Assembly: GCA_029582265.1 (NCBI GenBank)
Contig: CM055831.1
Coordinates: 21,714,682 to 21,778,681, forward strand
DNA length: 64,000 nucleotides
DNA from: Zoroaster sp. YZ-2022
Taxonomy: Eukaryota > Echinodermata > Asteroidea > Forcipulatida > Zoroasteridae
Direction of reading: 5' to 3'
The translations under genes were made by a program, and so were the position numbers. Numbering within the stretch: the first letter of the stretch is position 1; every line of letters begins with the position of its first letter. The notes under the pieces were generated by a model. The model saw nothing but the letters and a program-made list of their open reading frames with translations. It did not search any database and was not told where the DNA came from. Shown one piece after another: positions 35,801 through 44,574 of this stretch.

Positions 35801-37257
35801 ATTCTCCATGAATATATGTTTTTAAAAATTCATTACATGGCATACAGAGCATCTACAACACTAAAGCTTTCGGGGCCCTTGGGCAGGTTTCAGACCCCAC
35901 GCCGTTGTGGATTAGTATCTGACTGTGCTCTTGCCCGATTCCATTCCCCATTAATCATGATGGTTTTTAGCCAAATGTTTTCCCACATTTTGGCCTGCAG
36001 CCGAATGCTCATGTAACATTGTCATCTCAATACACTATTTATATCTTGGAGAGTTTCTGGTCGTTATTTTTTTTAATGAGGTTAAGATTAGGAAATCATT
36101 TTCCAAAATGGACTCAATAAAATCACTTTCTACAAGCTGATATAGCTCACAAATGCTCACACAGAGCCTCCTGCATGAAATATTTTCCCATTCCACCGCC
36201 GTTGATACCCCACTAAATTGATTAATGTGTTGGGTTTTTTTCTTCTTTTTTTCAAACATGGAAAGGTTGACTCTAAGGGAGGGGCGGGGATAGCAAAAAG
36301 GCCTCAAAAACTTGGGAGATAAGTATTTATTTACCTACTCCTAGCGTCAAAGCTGATGTCAGTTGAACAACATCAGTGGTGAATGAAGCGATAATAAGAG
36401 ATGTCCCAATCATGATACCGCTCGCCGTGACCATGAAACGGGTTCCAAATGTGAACTCTAATGGTGCTGCCAGCGGACCTGTATAGGTGTACAAATACAA
36501 ATCGTCGCATCAGTGCTCGCCTATTCATCACTTTGACGCATGTACAGCATATAGGTCTGTACGTTCTTATTCGTCACTTTGTAAAAAAAAATAGCCGCTG
36601 GCGCTTATTCGCCACCCGTGTGTTTGTACATGTTCGTATGTGTATGTACTCTGGTGTATACCCTTACAATCTCGCCACCCAACAAACTCGCCCCTCGGCA
36701 AACTGACCTCCCGGCAAACTCTCCCCCCCCCCCCCGTAATTTGTTGACACATCTCACACTATTGAGACTGGTTTAATTAATATAAGAGAGTAAATCAAAC
36801 TGTCACACGAAGACCTAATTATGGTTTCAAACTTTCACAAATGAAATTAGACACTCAAAGAACCCCGTCACTATGTGAAAAATGCTACGATTTATTATTC
36901 CAATTTTATTGAATAAAACTTTCCATAAGGAAGTCGAACGCTTTAACATTAATAAACATTTGTTTTATTATTGTTTTGTTTTAATTATAGTGCACATTTA
37001 AAGTGGCAAAGGAGTACATTTGCATAATCGCAAACTGTACAAAAATTGCAGTTTGAAAAAGTACCTTTACCTATAAACTCGCTGAATGCAATTACTATAG
37101 CTATCATCCATCCAATCTGCCATGTCTCAGATGTAAATTGCTCCATCAATGTTGGTAGCATCACTCCAAGACTTTTGATGATCCCTGCCCATAGCAACCA
37201 AGTCACATGCAGACAAAGGACTGCGTACCATCCCTGGCGACGTTCGACTTCAGTCAT
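18159..37257 (-). CDS. Gene B: monocarboxylate transporter-like protein (SLC16/MCT family), 4 coding exons
   Basis: In reading order the coding exons are 37257-37071, 36478-36335, 20854-20036 and 18289-18159. Introns are 592, 15480 and 1746 bp, all GT-AG and phase 1; the joined frame is open for 426 codons and ends in TAA. Exon 2 is 144 nt, as in gene A. TM1 has QGWYAVLCLHVTWLLWAG and then IIKSLGVMLP, keeping the TM1 lysine (K28), while the usual acidic-Gly-Gly-Trp-Gly-Trp motif is degenerate. TM5 onward reads YAFANGIGQAGSPLG and DTYGWRGAMLLLGGIG. In TM8 the family Asp-Arg pair reads as Gly and Lys (AGVGSLICKIGHGPIID). The last exon gives GWLFDHTGSYDVAFVIMG, the typical TM11-12 linker, and a short cytosolic tail. 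Gene B converges on gene A. Intron 2 is filled with repeats. Expected at the plasma membrane; substrate not inferable. Confidence 0.9.
18640..19110. repeat. Diverged tandem repeat (about 190 bp) with GATGGCCGCC words
   Basis: AATATGGCCGCCATTTGCAC, AAGATGGCCGCCATTTATAC and AATATGGCCACCAATC recur at about 18680, 18870 and 19040, each followed by a similar ATTGGCCTAT..AACAAGA stretch. Non-coding, in gene B intron 3. Confidence 0.55.
19242..20030. mobile_element. 789-bp inverted-repeat element abutting the gene B exon 3 splice donor
   Basis: Perfect 36-bp terminal inverted repeats begin ACAATTCGTCGCATTTTTCT at 19242 and end with the reverse complement at 20030. Copies of the word TTATTCGTCACTATG repeat inside. 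There is no credible transposase (the plus-strand ORF at 19753-20313 overlaps gene B exon 3 antisense). The right end stops at position +6 of gene B intron 3, directly next to GTAAG. A shorter relative lies at 36498-36893. No clear target duplication is visible. Confidence 0.8.
20943..21020 (-). mobile_element. SINE/LINE-type 3' tail fragment
   Basis: The minus strand reads CCCTGTAAAGTGCTTTGAGA, then CAAGGCGCTCAATAAAAATT and an (ATT)-like run. This is the tail common to several deuterostome SINEs that borrow a LINE 3' end. The body upstream (21020-21300) is not recognised. Confidence 0.55.
22005..22500. repeat. CATATGGG-rich repeat with about 80-bp tandem units
   Basis: It begins CCCAGCTAGCAAGCCCAGAT and contains at least three units of the form TCTGGGGCCCATCAGGGTGG..ATAATCTGGGCTG..TATGGG. 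A different end-like sequence follows (CACTCTAAAAACTCCCTGG, 22433). It resembles the array at 33540-34215, whose end carries the same AGCAAGCCCA word in inverse orientation. Confidence 0.6.
23824..24173 (-). mobile_element. tRNA-derived SINE, head-truncated, inserted in the minisatellite
   Basis: Same family as 10717. The (TAA)n tail is at the left and the B-box GGGTTCGAACC at the right; the first part of the head is missing. It is flanked by a 7-bp target duplication AAATGAT (23817-23823 and 24174-24180), which is itself part of the 22-bp array unit, so it jumped into the array. Confidence 0.9.
24174..27649. repeat. 22-bp minisatellite, about 158 units
   Basis: The array spans 3476 bp, which is 158 units of 22 bp with no visible length change. 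Units share ACAGGGTAAATGATTGT and differ only in the remaining bases: TATGCT, TATGCA or TCTGCT. A further single unit lies left of the SINE at about 23796-23823. The repeat-coded frames on the minus strand are open only because the unit lacks stops. It lies in intron 2 of gene B. Confidence 0.98.
27812..28019. promoter_or_regulatory. Cluster of AGGTCA direct repeats spaced by 1 nt (DR1-like)
   Basis: 27830-27849 has three AGGTCA half-sites each separated by one base. 27956-27968 is TGGTCA-A-AGGTCA, 27981-27993 is AGGTCA-A-ATGTCA, and 28007-28019 is a perfect AGGTCA-A-AGGTCA. DR1 is the known binding layout for RXR/HNF4/COUP/PPAR-type nuclear receptors. Part of the cluster comes from a local duplication of about 170 bp (27840 and 28010). 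Function is inferred only. Confidence 0.45.
28470..28643. mobile_element. 174-bp MITE with about 45-bp inverted ends
   Basis: Left arm CCACTCTTTCAAAGAGCTAT..GGCGGACAAGTCTTTTT; right arm is its near-perfect inverse (AAAAAGACTTGTCCGCCATA, 28604-28623, then TTTAAAAGAGTGG). No ORF. It sits beside the RT fragment. Confidence 0.8.
28650..28900 (-). pseudogene. Reverse transcriptase fragment (LTR- or DIRS-type)
   Basis: Minus-strand reading gives DLKSAYRYVPCHPDD, then in another frame LPFGDKRAPCIFHRLT and VVAYLDDILIK, the core RT boxes of LTR/DIRS-type elements, with YLDD as catalytic box. Frame changes and stops break it, and it is cut at about 28650 near a MITE. The family cannot be fixed from so short a piece. 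Confidence 0.65.
29245..29560 (+). repeat. Dispersed repeat shared with the flank of the GPCR pseudogenes
   Basis: GTACACTGGTGTATGAC, CTGATATTTTGAGATATC and the later GGTCACGCAACGTGTAAAC recur in diverged form at 53525-53700 and 60860-60990, so this intronic segment is a third partial copy of the repeat. Confidence 0.55.
30592..30625 (+). ncRNA. Candidate minimal hammerhead ribozyme core in the Penelope end
   Basis: CTGAGGA (fits CUGANGA) is followed by a 6-bp stem GATCAG/CTGATC (30600-30605 with 30612-30617) and loop AGCATA, then GAAAC and GTC. This is the order C3-A9, stem II, G12-A14, A15.1 and the GUC cleavage site. Stem III has no loop, as in the minimal PLE hammerheads proposed to act as dimers. 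C30599 is left bulged, so activity is uncertain. Confidence 0.5.
30592..30735 (+). mobile_element. Penelope-like element terminal fragment
   Basis: It contains CTGAGGACGATCAG..CTGATCGAAACGTC, then ACCAGTTCTTTTCAGAACTA, GTGTCACCGCAATTAGTC and the start ATGCAAAGCTAC, the same end as the PLE at 5246-5330. It is flanked by AAGACAACTAT on both sides. That word belongs to the host tandem repeat, so it may be either a target duplication or a repeat unit. Confidence 0.75.
31287..31644 (+). mobile_element. tRNA-derived SINE, full length
   Basis: Same family as 10717. A-box-like GTGGCCGAGCGATCTAG, a clean B-box GGGTTCGAATCCCGG, the CCTTGAGCAAGACACTT body and an (ATT)n tail. Confidence 0.9.
31650..32680 (-). 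repeat. Dispersed 165-bp repeat, copy 3, split by a mariner-like insertion
   Basis: The left half (31650-31820) and right half (32587-32680, CACCAATTTTGAAGGCGACC) match the continuous copy at 16417-16680. The split lies at a TA. Confidence 0.7.
31821..32586 (-). mobile_element. Palindromic mariner-like element with truncated transposase
   Basis: Outer ends read GGGAGTCCCAGAAAAAAGGT (left) and CTTTTTTCTGGGACACCCTG (right). The inverted arms run about 215 bp (31821-32036 and 32368-32586) and flank a core with the minus-strand ORF 32423-32121. That ORF has VEWPARSPDFTPCDFFLWGY followed by LKNKVFTSPPRNLQDLQARI, the C-terminal catalytic block of mariner/IS630-type transposases with its Asp. The upstream DDE residues are missing. 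The right arm overlaps the start of that ORF, so the left arm is an inverted copy of transposase sequence. TA flanks both sides. Confidence 0.8.
33540..34215. repeat. About 61-bp tandem repeat, roughly 10 units
   Basis: The unit runs through GGGCTAAATATGGGCAAGCC, CATATGTAGCTGCCCAGATA and TTTGGCATATGGGCCCCAGA. Units vary by a few bases and the array ends TATGGGCTTGCTACCTGGG. Minus-strand ORFs over it are periodic artefacts. Confidence 0.9.
34429..35129. mobile_element. 701-bp Harbinger-like non-autonomous transposon
   Basis: Terminal inverted repeats start AGCCCCAGTCACACTTTCAC and run about 43 bp to the CCCACGA word, mirrored at 35087-35129. They are flanked by TTA (34426-34428 and 35130-35132), the 3-bp duplication typical of PIF/Harbinger. 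Many short CACGA/ACGA-type words fill the inside. No transposase. It lies in gene B intron 2. Confidence 0.75.
36498..36893. mobile_element. About 396-bp relative of the 19242 element, next to gene B exon 2
   Basis: Left end AAATCGTCGCATCAGTG; right end CACTATGTGAAAAATGCTAC. It shares inner blocks with 19242-20030 (TTATTCGTCACT, GCCGCTGGCGCTTATTC, GAAATTAGACACTCAAAGAA). Ends are diverged. It begins about 18 nt from the exon 2 acceptor AG. Confidence 0.7.
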
Positions 37258-37650
37258 TTTCCCTCGATCCTGATCTCAATGGTTACGTCTTTCCCACAGT
37301 GATACAGTTTGGTCACTTCACTGTGTGCCGGGGACGACGACAATGCCGAGTGCTGTTGTTGTTGTTGTTGTAGGGTATGTGGCACTTATGGCAATCGATG
37401 TGCCCTTTGTGCCATTAACGATAAGTTGTTCGTTAATCTTAACAAGCTTGGGGTTGGTAGGGAGGGGTGTAAGTGATCCTCAGATCATAATGTGCCACAA
37501 GTGTCGATCTAGGGGTCGAGCCGTGTACCTTGCAGTTTAACAGCCCGGGCTCCGCCGGCTGATTTGCAGGCTCGCAACACCTCCCAGGTGATGACGTGTG
37601 ACACAGTGACCCGCCAATCACCCGTAGCCCCTCCCACCTGATTTTTGCAA
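37258..37650. other. Gene B 5' flank
   Basis: This is the roughly 390 bp between the gene B start codon and the end of the upstream LINE. It holds a short (GTT)n run at 37352-37371. No TATA-type promoter element is convincing on the minus strand, and a 5' non-coding exon cannot be excluded. Confidence 0.35.
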
Positions 37651-37689
37651 TACTCAGTTAATCATAAAGAGGCATATTATTTAGTATAT

Positions 37690-38630
37690 AGATTTCAACG
37701 TTACAATTTTGGATGTATTTAATGATTTCATAATAGTTGTGTTAATGTTACTGTTTGAGGTAATTTGAGATTTTCCATAAGGGTTCTGCGTTGTGTGTTG
37801 TAATTTGGGCAGGTTAAAAGAAAGTGAGAGATGTTGTCGGGGACAGCGCATGTATGACATATCCGTTGGGATGTTTGCCTATACGAAAGTTGTTTAAATT
37901 TTTACAGATGCCTATTCTTATTCTATGTAATATTATTTCTTGGTATCGTTTAAGGCCCCATGTGGTGAATTTGAATATGGGGTCATATTAATATTAGTGA
38001 GATCTTGTTTTGGTATTGTATTTTTCCAGTTGATTTTAAATTGTTCTTTGATGTTATGTTTTATTTCGGAACTTGAAAAGGGGATATTGTGATCTATGTT
38101 ATTTTTGTATGTGGCTAGTTTTGCTATTTGATCTACTTTTTCATTTCCTGGAATTCCGCAATGGCCAGGAATCCATTCAAAAATGACATAATTATTTTTA
38201 TTTTGTATGTTAATTAGTGTGTGTCGTATATCACATATTATTTTGTTTTCGGGGTTATGTTTTGAAATTGCTTGTATTGCACTGAGGCAGTCACTGAAAA
38301 TACATGTTTGAAGCGGTTTGACGTCTTCGATCCATTGTAGGGCAAAGAAAATAGCTAGGAGTTCTGCAGAGAAAATTTATATGCCATTGTTTAGACGATA
38401 GTTTTTTGAGTATTTTAATTGTGGAATAAATAGTCCACAGCCGACCGTGTTAAAGTTTGGGTTATGAGAGCCATCGGTATAAATCTGTAGAAAATTCTGC
38501 CATTTTGTGTTTATGATTTCAATACTGACACTGCATTTATCATGTGGGTTGGTTAGGGTTGTTACCCGGGAAAAAATTTCTGTGGAAATGATGGGTTTAT
38601 TGTATTGCCAGAAGGGGAAAGGATTATTAA
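37690..38630 (-). pseudogene. LINE ORF2, RNase H and C-terminal zinc knuckle
   Basis: Continuing past the inserted transposon, the frame gives IYTDGSHNPNFNTVGCGLF (first Asp), one in-frame TAA, then FSAELLAIFFALQW (Glu), IFSDCLSAIQ (Asp) and EWIPGHCGIPGNEKVDQIAK (His and last Asp region). So the four RNase H catalytic positions are recognisable. After another frame change, CHTCAVPDNISHFLLTCPNY gives the usual C-terminal CCHC. Confidence 0.85.
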
Positions 38631-39257
38631 GGCCCTGTCACACCATGGCGTATGGCCTGAACGTATGCCAACGTATGCGAAATATCGAAAATACGTTGGT
38701 GTACGTTGGTGTACGCTGATATAAGTTAGGGGTAAGTTGGGGATACGTCGTTTACGTTAAGAGCACGCTGTGATACGCTGTGAAAATTTGGAACACGTCG
38801 AGCCCGCGAAAAATTATTGAGCATGTTCAAAATTTCTCGGCGTACTCAACGTGTGCTTAATACGTTCTGCATAAGTTCCCGGTAAGTTCGTGGTACGTTA
38901 GACATACGTTGACATACGCTGACATACGTTAGAGGTACGTTACTCGTAAGTTGGTATACGTTGATGTACGTCGGCTGACGGGGAAACGTACAGCCAACGT
39001 AGTGATAAAGAGTTGATAACGTATATGTGCCGTATGTCTAACCTATGCCTGACGTATCTCCAACGAGTCTCGACGTATTCTGACGTATCCACCTTATGCA
39101 CAACTTATGCCTGGCGATCGTGTAACGTATATAACGTGTTTCTACAGTACAGCTAGCGTATGTGCCGTACAGCTAGCGAGCATTCGGCGTTTTGGGAACT
39201 TATGGGGGGGTTTGAGTATATATATGGGTCCCTTGAGTAACTCATCCTCACTTCTTC

Positions 39258-40700
39258 ATGGTCTGTCGTGCTGAACACATCAACCCATCATCATCAGAGA
39301 GCATGGCGGATGATAGGCTGCGACAAGAGTACATGACAGCCGTTCTCCAGCATCAGCAGAATGTGAACCAGTTGGCAGTTTTGCAGCTCCGTGCCTACAG
39401 GAGAAGAAGGAGAAGGGAGCAACGGAGGCGGATCTGGACCAGACAATGGATCGCAAGGCGACCACAGTTTGGCATGTACGACCAGCTTCTGGTGGAACTC
39501 CGGAACGAGGACCAGGCCTCCTTCATCAATTTCATGAGGATGCCCCCAGAGATGTTCGACGAGCTTGTAGCCAGAGTGGGGCCCAGGATAACAAAGCAGA
39601 ATACCTGCTACAGGCAGCCGATCGAGCCTGGCCTGAAGCTTGCCCTGACTCTACGTCACCTTGCCTCAGGGAACAAGTATGCCTCCATGAAGTTTGGCTG
39701 GAGGGTCCCTCACAACACCCAGTCACTCATGGTGAGAGAAGTGTGCCAGGCAATCATAGACGAGTACCTTGACGAGGTGATGACCTGCCCAAGCACTCCT
39801 GAAGAATGGCAGGCCATTTCTGACCAGTTCATGGCCAAGTGGAACTTCCCCATACCCTAGGGGCACTTGATGGGAAGCATGTTGCCTGCAAGTGTCCTCC
39901 AAAAAGTGGCTCCATGTATTATAATTACAAGGGGTTCTACTCCATCGTTCTCCTGGCGCTTGTAGATGCCGACTACAAGTTCATCTGGGCAGATGTCGGT
40001 GGTAGGTATTTAGAATATAATCACAAAATGTTTCATTGCTAACTATTTGGTGTAACTGCTTATTTATATTTACAGTTTGATTAAATCCTTTGTTTAATAT
40101 GTACTTTCAGGTATGGGTTCAGCTTCAGACGCGCAGATCTACAACAACTGTGAGCTGAAGGAAGGCGCAGAAGATGGCAGCATAGTATTCCCTGACCCAG
40201 ATCCTTTGCCCAACGACACCCACAATGTGCCCTACTTCTGGATCGGTGACGATGCCTTCGCCCTACGCAAGAGCATGATGAAGCCGTTCGGCCATCGGGG
40301 TTTGACTAATGAGGAGAGGATATTCAACTACCGGCTTTCCCGAGCGAGGAGAGTGGTAGAGAATGCGTTCGGCATCCTCGCAAACCGCTTCCATGTTCTG
40401 CTCACTACCATGCAGCATCACCCCTCCACCGTCAAGCTCATCGTCGTCGCCTGCATGGTACTGCACAACATGATGAGGATACGGTACCCAGGGCTCCAGA
40501 ACCAGCAGCTTGACCGTGCAGAGAACCAGAACCGGCAGTTCGTCCCAGGAGAATGGAGACAAGGCCTTAACCTCACGGACATACAGAGAGTCACAGGACC
40601 CAACACGGCATCCAAGGATGGCAAGAAACAGCGGAATCTCATCAAGCACTGGGTCAACTCACCAGCCGGTGAAGTTCCGTGGCAAGACAGGATGATCTAG
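39258..40700 (+). pseudogene. Harbinger DDE transposase, one frameshift
   Basis: Exon 1 is 39258-40001 and exon 2 is 40111-40700, with a GT-AG intron of 109 bp. The start could be 39258 or 39303. A basic N-terminal stretch (RRRRRREQRRRIW) precedes the helix-turn-helix-like region MPPEMFDELVARVGP. Catalytic motifs are [13 protein letters not shown] (Asp), then across the intron GSASDAQIYNN (Asp) and VVENAFGILANRF (Glu), so the DDE triad is intact. A one-base shift near 39850, just before GALDG, breaks the frame (WNFP then stop in frame 1). Otherwise the length and order fit a complete nuclease, which suggests recent activity. Confidence 0.9.
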
Positions 40701-41380
40701 TTCTCTGAGCTCTGTGATATGAACATTTGACAGGTCATGATGACCACACACATGATATTGTAATTTATGAATAAAATATTAAATCATTGTGTAATTTGGC
40801 CCCAAACCCCGTGTTATTAAAGTTATTGATTAGGGCCAAGATTAAAATACAATATGATTCAAAATTCAAACACTTTTAAGCTAAAATGTTCACATTAATT
40901 TATTCTGATTTTGGTAAAATTTTATAATATTTCATGATTAGAATAATTAATTTTCAAACATGTTATCTAATACTTTTATTTGGCAAAATTTAAAGTATTT
41001 CTGTAAAGTTTTCATTTATCATAACACAAAAGTAAAGTGTGAACAAGAAGCAACTTATAATAAATTTTCTTTATAAAAATTTCAAACTAAATAAACATAG
41101 TTTGGCCAATTAAAGTCTATGTTTGAAGAAAGATAGATTGCAATATTGTTGGGGGAAAAGTATTCAATTGTTATAACATTTAAAAGACATCAAAATAAAT
41201 TTTCAACTATAAGTTGCTTTTATTATTCAAATCATCACAATAAATGAACATGTATTTCACTGTTCTACATACAAAAACTGACTTTTACACAGTCACTGAG
41301 CATGTGTGGCACACATAACATTTTATAACACATTCACTCATAATCTATGCCAATACATATAATGACATTAATAACACAGT

Positions 41381-41696
41381 CTAAGCGTCATCCTCAGTGG
41401 TGTTTGGTGCTGGAGGTGTATTCATGCTACCAACTGACAAGTCTTGAAGCACATTTCCAGGATCCGGAGCACTCAGGGAAATGTTTGATATTCCAGACAT
41501 ACCAGAAATGTTTTGTGGGAAGCTACTGTCTACTGGTGTTGGACTCTGGTTGAGTGCCTGGGACGCCGAGCCTATGGCTACAGAAAACGAGCTGCCGCTC
41601 TGCTGCAGCTGCTGCTGCTGCTGGAACACAGGCATCTGAGTAGGAGGAGGCATGGAGTGGACATGCTGTAGAGGACGACGCAGCTGATACTGTTGC

Positions 41697-41733
<37 letters not shown>

Positions 41734-44149
41734 GCTGAATCAGTGGCTGCTGCATGTACTGGTCGACATAGTCTGGCGTCTGCGAGGCCCAGACCGACCC
41801 TGCTTGTGCCTGGTGTCTCCACATCTGAGGAGGTGGTTGGTACATCTCCGATGGTGAAGGAGAAGAGGACATGGGGGCCGCATGCAGGGAGGAGGGTGCT
41901 GAACTTGGACGGATTGGTGCAGTCATCATGACGGGGTGAGCAGTGGGTGGCAGAGCAGTAGCCTCTTCTACACTGTAAAATATTACCCATAAAATTTACG
42001 GTCGAAAGTCGTGCAGCGAGTTGCCACCTTTCTACCGTATTTTTTACGTGTGGACCGTATTGTATTTTACGTTAAACCATTATTTTTACGGTGAAAAGTC
42101 TGTTAATACTACGGGTAACGTATTTTGGTAACCGTAATTTTTAATGCTTTACCGTTTTATACAGTTACTACACTGTAAAAGATTTCCTGGCACCCTAGCT
42201 GCCAGGTAAAGCACCGTAAATTTTACGGTGGAAGTTTTGCAAATTGTACTGTACATTTAACGGGATTTTTGTATGGATGGAACGCTGCATCTGCTATGGG
42301 ATGGATCTACAGATATTGGAATTAATCAATGGAACTGTTTATTGTACACAATGTCTTTCACTTACCTATATACACGTACACGTAGTTTGGTTATTTTTTC
42401 AACCACTCCTGGTCCTCTCCAGTTACTAATGTACAGAACATGTATCCTTTATATATACTGTCTTTTCGAAACTCTTTTTAGTCATGGTGGCATGCAATTA
42501 TAATCTATATTTCAATATTTAAAATTTTGAATGTACTTTTTTACATAAACATAGAAAAGAACATCAAAATCTTACCTTTTTAATCATAAAATTAACACAC
42601 AAAAAATTGAAAATGGCCTTAAATCACCCATTTTTACATATTTAAACATTGGAAATGATTCGAGCGCAAAGCTATGTCAAAGTACGGTCAGATCATTTAC
42701 ATATTGGATATATCCCAGAGTGCAATGGGAGCTGCCATAATACGGGTTTCGGCCGTAAAACAATGAGAAAGGGATGATTACGGTAATTCACCGTAAAATT
42801 TACAAACTTTTCGGCGTAAAATTACGGTAATTTTTTACAGTGTAGGTCACTGTCGTCCTCCATGGCATCTGACAGGATGCGGTTCACGGCCACCCTCACA
42901 GTCTTATACTTCCGCTTGGACATGCTCAACAGGCTGTCACGCACGTAGTTGGCGAAGGTGCTACGCTCGGTGACCGGCTGCTGCTGTCTGGCCTGAAGGT
43001 CTTGGAGAGCTGCACCAGACTCGTCGATGCGCTTCTGGAGGGCTGACAGCAGAGCATCGTCGTCGTCGTCCGTCTTGCCCCGCTTGCCCCTGCCCTTGCC
43101 CTTGGGAAGTGAGGAGGAGGTGGCGGCGGAGGTGGAGGGCGTGGGGTCAGGAGACTGGCCAAGCTGCTGATCAGCGCACGCATCCTCAGCGGCGGCTAGG
43201 TCATCGGGATGTTCAGCGATGGTGGCCTTGATCTGCAAAGTCAAATAATACAAAGAATAAGTGATATGTTTGCAAAGTGATTTGTCATTCAAATAATGAA
43301 TTACAAAAAGTAATACATTTTTTGTAGCAATACTTACACTTTTGCAGGGTTCCGGCCTGTGGCTGACCACGGTCAAGAGGAAGCCGAAGTTGTCCTTGAT
43401 CCACTGGTCCCTCTCTGTCCACTGACGAGCCCCATCACCGCTCTTCTTCTTATGCATGCGGGTGTGGCTATCTCGTAGTGACGTGTACCAACCCTGAAGA
43501 TGGTTGACTGAAAATACAAAATAATAATGATATTAGTCAAATGAAATGATTATATATTTTATTGGTAAAAGTCAACATAAAAATATATTTGGTAAATTTG
43601 TCAGAGTTTTTTCTTACCATCTTTCCCCATCCGTGTGGCCTGCTCCTCCCACACCTTGGCCTTCTTCGACGGGTTCCTGTAGTCGTTGAGCCTCTTGTCC
43701 CAGAGCATGGGATTCTCAACGATGAACTCAAGCATGAGTCCTTCGTTGGCGGGCGACAGGGAGTTGTCAATCTTCTTGGCCCTCGTCTTCTTGGCCCCCG
43801 TCTTCTTGGTCTTTTTCTTTCCTTGGGGCTGGGCAGAGGCGCTGGAGGTGACAGAAGACACAGGTGACCCATCACGGGAGCCATGAGGGGAGCCATCACG
43901 GGAGCCATCACGGGAGCCATGAGGGGAGCCATCACGGGAGCCATGTACTTTATGAGGAGGAGTGGGAGAGCGAGGAGAGTCATGGGTGGAGGCAGGAGCA
44001 TCAGCACCACCACCCCCAGTAGGTGAGGAGTATCTTGAGGAGGAGTCTGATGGTGAAGGAGACGATGGTGGAGCAGTAATCTTGGCCTTCTTGCCTTTTC
44101 CTCCTCCTCGGCCTCGGCCCCTGGTTGCTTGCTTCTTCTTGGGAGGCAT
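41381..44149 (-). pseudogene. Harbinger accessory DNA-binding protein (Myb/MADF-like), split by a MITE
   Basis: Exons on the minus strand are 44149-43618, 43507-43338 and 43232-41381, the last interrupted by an 872-bp insert at 41971-42842. Exon 1 encodes a basic N-terminus (MPPKKKQATRGRGRGGGKGK), a Ser/Gly/Asp repeat (HGSRDGSPHGSRDGS) and the start of the trihelix/MADF-like domain (LMLEFIVENPMLWDKRLNDY). Exon 2 gives GWYTSLRDSHTRMHKKKSG and WIKDNFGFLLTVV. Exon 3 carries acidic and Pro-rich parts and a Gln run (about 13 Q, 41695-41735). If the insert is ignored, the frame continues through DDSDL to EEATALPPTAH, so the insertion is what breaks it. In Harbinger elements this protein guides the transposase to DNA. 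Confidence 0.8.
41971..42842. mobile_element. 872-bp inverted-repeat element with CACTGTAAAA ends, inside the Harbinger gene
   Basis: The ends read CACTGTAAAATATTACCC and GGTAATTTTTTACAGTG, flanked by TA on both sides (41969-41970 and 42843-42844). An internal second end, TACTACACTGTAAAAGATTT, starts at 42171 after TTTTATACAGTTACTA. The insert may therefore be two related short elements side by side. The inside repeats ACGGTAAAAT-type words. No ORF. Confidence 0.8.
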
Positions 44150-44574
44150 GTTGACTGCTTGATGACATCGGTGGGAATGATGTGCTGTGAGATCGGCGCG
44201 GTATTTATACGTTCTACAGCGGCATAGGTCACGTGTTCGTTGTACGCCGAGGATACGCTGAGGATACGTCGAACACGGCAGACATACGCTACGAATACGT
44301 TAAGCATACGTTGGTCATACGCTCGCATACGCTGTGATACGCTGTCATAAGTTTGTTATAAGTTAGTGATACGCTATCAATACGTTAGTCATACGCTATG
44401 TATACGTTAAATACGCTATGGATACGCTATGGATACGTCCATTCCAACACCGATGTCGACTTTTCAGATGCAATTCGTTTGGGAAGTTGGACGTTCTTGG
44501 ACTCTGACAATTTTCGAGCTATTTTTTGTATACGTCGGTATACGTTCAGGCCATACGCCATGGTGTGACAGGGC

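Noticed and set aside
43562..44162. Plus-strand ORFs over the Harbinger accessory gene
   Set aside because: Shadows of the spliced minus-strand gene, which has proper splice sites and a continuous frame.
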